A stretch of 54,938 bases of DNA from an uncultured Asticcacaulis sp. Its GTDB lineage: Bacteria; Pseudomonadota; Alphaproteobacteria; Caulobacterales; Caulobacteraceae. Position numbers and translations under genes: made by a program. Positions 51,332 through 54,938 of the stretch are shown piece by piece (the stretch's first letter is position 1; every line of letters begins with the position of its first letter). The stretch lies in contig CAKZJB010000038.1 of the NCBI GenBank assembly GCA_936940865.1, forward strand, positions 1-54,938, given 5' to 3'. The notes beneath the pieces are model-generated. The model was not told the DNA's origin, ran no database searches, and saw only the letters and a list, made by a program, of their open reading frames with translations.

Positions 51332-52600
51332 TCAGAACGAACTCAAGATTTCAATGAAGCGCGATTTCGGCTTTTTGGTCACATGTATAAGCAGGCCGCC
51401 GGCATGTTCGATCTCGTCCACGACTTTTGCGCTCGGATGTTTGTAGCCCGCATCGGCTTCATCCGCGGCCGCAACAAAGAATGTTGCGGGAACATTCCGT
51501 AGCAGCTGGGAATGCCAGTTTGCTTTGGATCCATGGTGGGGCAGCAGGAACGTCCCGACCATCGGGAGCAACTGGCGATAAAAATCGATCCAGGCGTTCC
51601 GATAGCTGCCATTTTTCAACTTGGCGTCGCCAGCGCCGATCCAGCCGACGCCTCCATGTGGTTCATCCGGGCCCATCCACCAATGGGCGCCTCTGTGTCG
51701 AAGAATCGATAGATGAAACTGATTAGGCAGCACTGGCCCTGAATACAGGGACATAGAAATCTTGTTGTGTTGGCTGGAGCTGGCACCTGCCGTGATGATC
51801 TCGTCATAGCATTGACGAAGCGCCTCGCGGCCATCATCGCTCTTGAGCTGCTCCACGACCCGGTATGCCGGGATCGCGCTGCCTTCTGGAAGATTCAGAA
51901 GGTCCGTAACCCGTTTCCGGAACGCTTTTAAGTTCCGCGGATCGACATGCGGCACATATGGGACCAGTACCCAAACCACGCTATAGCCTTTGACGATGTT
52001 GACAGCACCGCCAGTTTTCATCTCCATAATCTGACTATGATGAGACTCGGTGCCGAAACCATCAGTGTCAGAGGTAAGGCCAGCTTTTGTCTCCGATATG
52101 GGAGCCACATCAGCTTTTGCCAGCACGGGCGAATCCGGATCGCCACCGCCGTCCGGATCAGTGTCGGGTGGCGAATAAGGCCCTGAACCGTCCTCATTGC
52201 GCACGAAAATAACGCGCTCAGCGCCTCGATCCGTAAGCCACCGAACCGGATCAAGCACTGCCTGGATAAAGGTGGCGGTCACCGCGCCAGCCATCATTTC
52301 TTCCACAATCGTCAGGACTCGGGTGGCCATGTCCAGATATGGCAAATAGACGTCACTAACCTGCGTCCTGGCCAGCAACCGGTCGAGACCATCGACGTGA
52401 TCTCCATCGAAATGGGAGATGAACAAGGCGTCGATCTTCCCCACCATGTCGGAGTATCGCTCGACGATCGGCTCTAGCTGAGTGACGTTGCGAGCGCCGC
52501 AATCATAGACGTAGTGAAGGGGGCGTCGTCCTTCCACATCGATTATTCCAGAGGCAAAACATCCCTGGCCAACCGGCCACTGCGTTCTGACGACCCTCAT
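51332..52600 (-). CDS. MBL-fold metallo-hydrolase (ComEC-like)
   Basis: 422 residues from ATG 52600, which has AGGGGG at good distance; a TTG at 52663 would add 21 residues. The metal-binding motif HFDGDH (63-68) in ISHFDGDHVDGLDRLL is complete, and LLPHHGSKANW near residue 355 supplies the later histidines, as in ComEC-type DNA-degrading beta-lactamase domains. The middle (about 140-260) is an acidic, low-complexity insert (DTDPDGGGDPDSP). No signal or membrane segment, so it is cytoplasmic. It is convergent with druE and divergent from the SEC-C gene. MBL nucleases recur in defence islands; substrate unknown. Confidence 0.82.
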   Translation of the reverse strand: MRVVRTQWPVGQGCFASGIIDVEGRRPLHYVYDCGARNVTQLEPIVERYSDMVGKIDALFISHFDGDHVDGLDRLLARTQVSDVYLPYLDMATRVLTIVEEMMAGAVTATFIQAVLDPVRWLTDRGAERVIFVRNEDGSGPYSPPDTDPDGGGDPDSPVLAKADVAPISETKAGLTSDTDGFGTESHHSQIMEMKTGGAVNIVKGYSVVWVLVPYVPHVDPRNLKAFRKRVTDLLNLPEGSAIPAYRVVEQLKSDDGREALRQCYDEIITAGASSSQHNKISMSLYSGPVLPNQFHLSILRHRGAHWWMGPDEPHGGVGWIGAGDAKLKNGSYRNAWIDFYRQLLPMVGTFLLPHHGSKANWHSQLLRNVPATFFVAAADEADAGYKHPSAKVVDEIEHAGGLLIHVTKKPKSRFIEILSSF

Positions 52601-52761
52601 CAAATTTCCCCCTGGCGTTGTGTGTTGAGGGCCTGAATAGTTTGTGAATTCCCGATGGGTCAATCCTTAACTAGTGAAGATCCGGAATCTGACGCTGAAC
52701 CAGGTGGCAAGGCCTGCATCCTATGGTAGGAAGCGCCCATTCAGGTGGCAATTTCGATACG

Positions 52762-53871
52762 ATGACAAAGCAAGGCAGAAACACCCCGTGCTGGTGCGGG
52801 TCTGGTAAAAAGTTCAAGGTTTGCCATTTGAATCGGGAACAGCAGGTCCTTGAAAATCCATGGCATGCTATCGAGGCGACCCGGAAGGCCTTTAAGAGAA
52901 AACTTTGTACCGCCCATGGAGGCCTGTTCGGCGATTGTGACGGGCAAATTGTCAAGGCGCATTCAATCTCCAAGGGCGCTAACCTATCCGCGATCGCCAA
53001 GAATGGCCACGTCATCCAGTATCAGACCAACATCAAGGAAATGAATAAAAACGGCGGCAAGCTGGTTGCGACGAAGGTAGGAATTGGTGATGCCTCCACT
53101 TTTAACGGCTTCTGCGCCGCCCACGATCGCACTCTATTTTCCTGCATAGAGAACGAGGCCTTCACCGGGCGTCCAGACCAGTGTCTGGCGATAGCATACC
53201 GGACCCTCAGCCGCGAGGCCTATGGCAAGGATTCGGCGGCACAGATGCGCTCAATCCTGCGGGACGCCGACAAGGGGCTGCACCCGCTCCAGCAGCGCCT
53301 AATGCAAGATTGGCTTGCGGTTATGGAAACGCACAATGCCGCCGCTCAAAAGGAGCTTCGGCACACGCACTCACTCCTTTCCTTAGCGCTTTCGACCGGC
53401 AACACCTCGGCGCTGCGATCCATGGTGATCCAATTCCGCTCTGAGCTGCCCTTCATGCTGGCAGGAGCCTGGTCTCCTTTTACCGATTTAAAGGGGGTAC
53501 ACCTTCAGTATGGGGGGCTAGACGAGCTTCTCGAACAAATTTTCATCAGCACGTTTGCCCGGCCAGGCACCGGTTATATCTGCGTAAGCTGGGTGGATAA
53601 GCCCGGTGCGCCCGGCAAGGTCATCGCCGACCAGATCCGATCATTGCCGACGGACGTACAGGCCAATGCGTGTATGCAACTGGGTGTCAAACATATCGAA
53701 AATGCGTTCTTCTCCCCGAATTGGTTCGAGGCCCTTACTAATCCGCAGCGTGCACAATTGGACCGCCTGGCTGCCAACGGCATGGACGCCATGGGCAGCC
53801 CGCCTGCGTCGCCCATTCGTCTGGACCTCATTTTCGAGTTGCCATCGACCTTGCAAATTTTTGACTCCTAA
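52762..53871 (+). CDS. SEC-C motif protein with possible HNH-like zinc centre
   Basis: 369 residues if started at ATG 52762, which places the SEC-C zinc motif right at the N-terminus (GRNTPCWCGSGKKFKVCHLN, Cys at 9, 11 and 20, His at 21); ATG 52723 would add 13 residues and neither start has a strong ribosome site. A second Cys/His group follows (CTAHGGLFGDCDG, then IVKAHSIS and FCAAHDRTLF), like a degenerate HNH finger. The remainder is helical. SEC-C domains bind zinc and often nucleic acids or protein partners. Divergent from the MBL gene with about 160 bp between starts, so the two may be regulated together. Confidence 0.78.
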   Translation: MTKQGRNTPCWCGSGKKFKVCHLNREQQVLENPWHAIEATRKAFKRKLCTAHGGLFGDCDGQIVKAHSISKGANLSAIAKNGHVIQYQTNIKEMNKNGGKLVATKVGIGDASTFNGFCAAHDRTLFSCIENEAFTGRPDQCLAIAYRTLSREAYGKDSAAQMRSILRDADKGLHPLQQRLMQDWLAVMETHNAAAQKELRHTHSLLSLALSTGNTSALRSMVIQFRSELPFMLAGAWSPFTDLKGVHLQYGGLDELLEQIFISTFARPGTGYICVSWVDKPGAPGKVIADQIRSLPTDVQANACMQLGVKHIENAFFSPNWFEALTNPQRAQLDRLAANGMDAMGSPPASPIRLDLIFELPSTLQIFDS

Positions 53872-53926
53872 AATCCTTGCCTCCGCAAGGCGGATGAATG
53901 TGCAAAGGGCGCGCTCTTATGTAAGG

Positions 53927-54938
53927 CTATAGACGAAGTGCTTCCAAATAGTCCGACCACCACTGGGCCATGCGTGCGCGTTCATCCCAGTGGGCGCCGC
54001 GGTGGTAGGTTCCGCGGATCGTATTGCTATCCTTATGCGCCAAGGATCGCTCGATTGCGTCGGCAGACCACTTGCCGGACTCGTTAAGCAACGTGCTCGC
54101 GGTGCTACGGAAGCCGTGGGACGTTATTTCTTCGTTGGTGTAGCCCATCCTTCGCAGCGCTACGTTCAGTGTATTTTCGGACATCGGCCGATGGGCGGAC
54201 TGAAGAGACGGAAAAACGAACCGGCTGCCGGTCTTGTACTTTTGCGCTTCCAGAAGGATCGCCAGGACTTGCTTTGACAAAGGCACCCAATGATCGGCTC
54301 GCATCTTCATCTTTGCGGCTGGGATACGCCAGATCGCGCCGTCGAAGTCGATCTCCGTCCACTCGGCGTGGCGTAGTTCGCCAGGGCGTACGTAAACGTT
54401 GGCGAGCATTTGGAGTGCGAGCTTCGTAATGATGCTGCCCTCGTAGGCGTCGATGGCACGCAACAACTGCCCGACGGCCTTCGGTTCCAAAAGCGCGGCG
54501 TGGTGGCGTGTCTGGCCCGAGATGAGCGCGTCGCCAAGCGCGGTGGCGGGGTTGTTCTTGGCGCGGGCCGTGATGATGGCGTATCGGAAAACTCGCTCGG
54601 CGAACGCTCGCGTCCGCTTGGTCGTTTCGTAGTTGCCCTTTTTCTCGATCTCCTTGAGCGCGGAGAGAAGCTCGAACGGCTCTATTTTCGAGATCGCAAG
54701 CCCACCGATTGGCTTGTCGAGAAGCGACCGGAACCACCGGAGCTTGGTAAGAGTGGTATCAGACAGGCCTTCCTTGGCCCTGAGGTCGATATATTCCTGA
54801 GCGATGTCACCAAAGGTATTGCTATGGGCGATTTGGGCGGCAACGGTCTTACGCTTCTTTTCCGCGCTTGGGTCGACGCCTTCGTATGCATCCGCTGTAG
54901 GCCGCAGGCCGTCTGGATTCAGGTCGATCGCCGCGCCA
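53927..54938 (-). CDS. P4-type tyrosine integrase (5' end outside window)
   Basis: The open frame runs from the stop at 53927 to the right edge, 337 codons, and lacks the true start, probably by about 60-90 residues. The core-binding domain (FGDIAQEYIDLRAKEGLSD, RTRAFAERVFRYAIITARAK) is followed by the catalytic domain with Arg in RPGELRHAEW, SHGFRST (His-x-x-Arg), LAHKD, and the tyrosine in GTYHRGAHW. This is the P4/CP4-57 integrase pattern; such enzymes insert elements into tRNA 3' ends. Transcription points into the island, as usual when the tRNA lies just upstream, here just right of the window. Confidence 0.95.
   Translation of the reverse strand, partial: GAAIDLNPDGLRPTADAYEGVDPSAEKKRKTVAAQIAHSNTFGDIAQEYIDLRAKEGLSDTTLTKLRWFRSLLDKPIGGLAISKIEPFELLSALKEIEKKGNYETTKRTRAFAERVFRYAIITARAKNNPATALGDALISGQTRHHAALLEPKAVGQLLRAIDAYEGSIITKLALQMLANVYVRPGELRHAEWTEIDFDGAIWRIPAAKMKMRADHWVPLSKQVLAILLEAQKYKTGSRFVFPSLQSAHRPMSENTLNVALRRMGYTNEEITSHGFRSTASTLLNESGKWSADAIERSLAHKDSNTIRGTYHRGAHWDERARMAQWWSDYLEALRL

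Overview
The window looks like chromosomal DNA of an alphaproteobacterium, probably of the Caulobacterales type. The reasons are GC-rich coding sequence, a large TonB-dependent receptor followed by a cluster of flavin-dependent tryptophan halogenases, and secreted plant-polysaccharide hydrolases. This placement is inference from gene content; no rRNA or other marker gene is present.

Left half (1-24.4 kb): a carbohydrate-scavenging locus with unusual company. In order: a GH2 beta-galactosidase-like enzyme (minus strand, cut by the left edge); a small coiled-coil/winged-helix protein; a 1065-aa TonB-dependent receptor with a clear terminator; a 38-codon ORF and three tryptophan-halogenase-family flavoenzymes joined by stop/start overlaps; a minus-strand VirB type IV secretion operon (virB2-B3-B4-B6-B8-B9-B10-B11), mostly ATGA-coupled; and two tandem GH74 xyloglucanase-like genes on the minus strand. 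The pilin gene virB2 and both GH74 genes share a promoter-like element, a leader of about 100 nt, the ribosome binding site and the signal-peptide coding sequence. This points to common regulation, or to shuffling of a 5' module.

Right half (about 25 kb to beyond the right edge): a P4-type integrative island. The left end is marked by a tRNA-3'-end-like 20-mer and twin ATACCCCC repeats. The right end is a P4-type tyrosine integrase running off the window. The element's own functions are two AlpA-type regulators, several small unknown ORFs, a DUF927 ATPase, and directly behind it an inverted array of GTAAC/GTTAC repeats, mostly phased at 8 bp, that resembles a replication origin or operator.

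The island cargo is a 21-kb same-strand run of defence-type genes: type III-like restriction subunit (Res), DUF262/HNH protein, an unknown 240-aa protein, type III-like methyltransferase (Mod), GIY-YIG-like protein, RelE-like/UvrD fusion helicase, then DruH and DruE, i.e. a Druantia type III pair. A divergent pair follows (MBL-fold hydrolase; SEC-C protein). Res/Mod would give modification-dependent restriction, DUF262/HNH could act on differently modified DNA, and DruHE is an independent anti-phage system. That they work together is inferred only from their layout.
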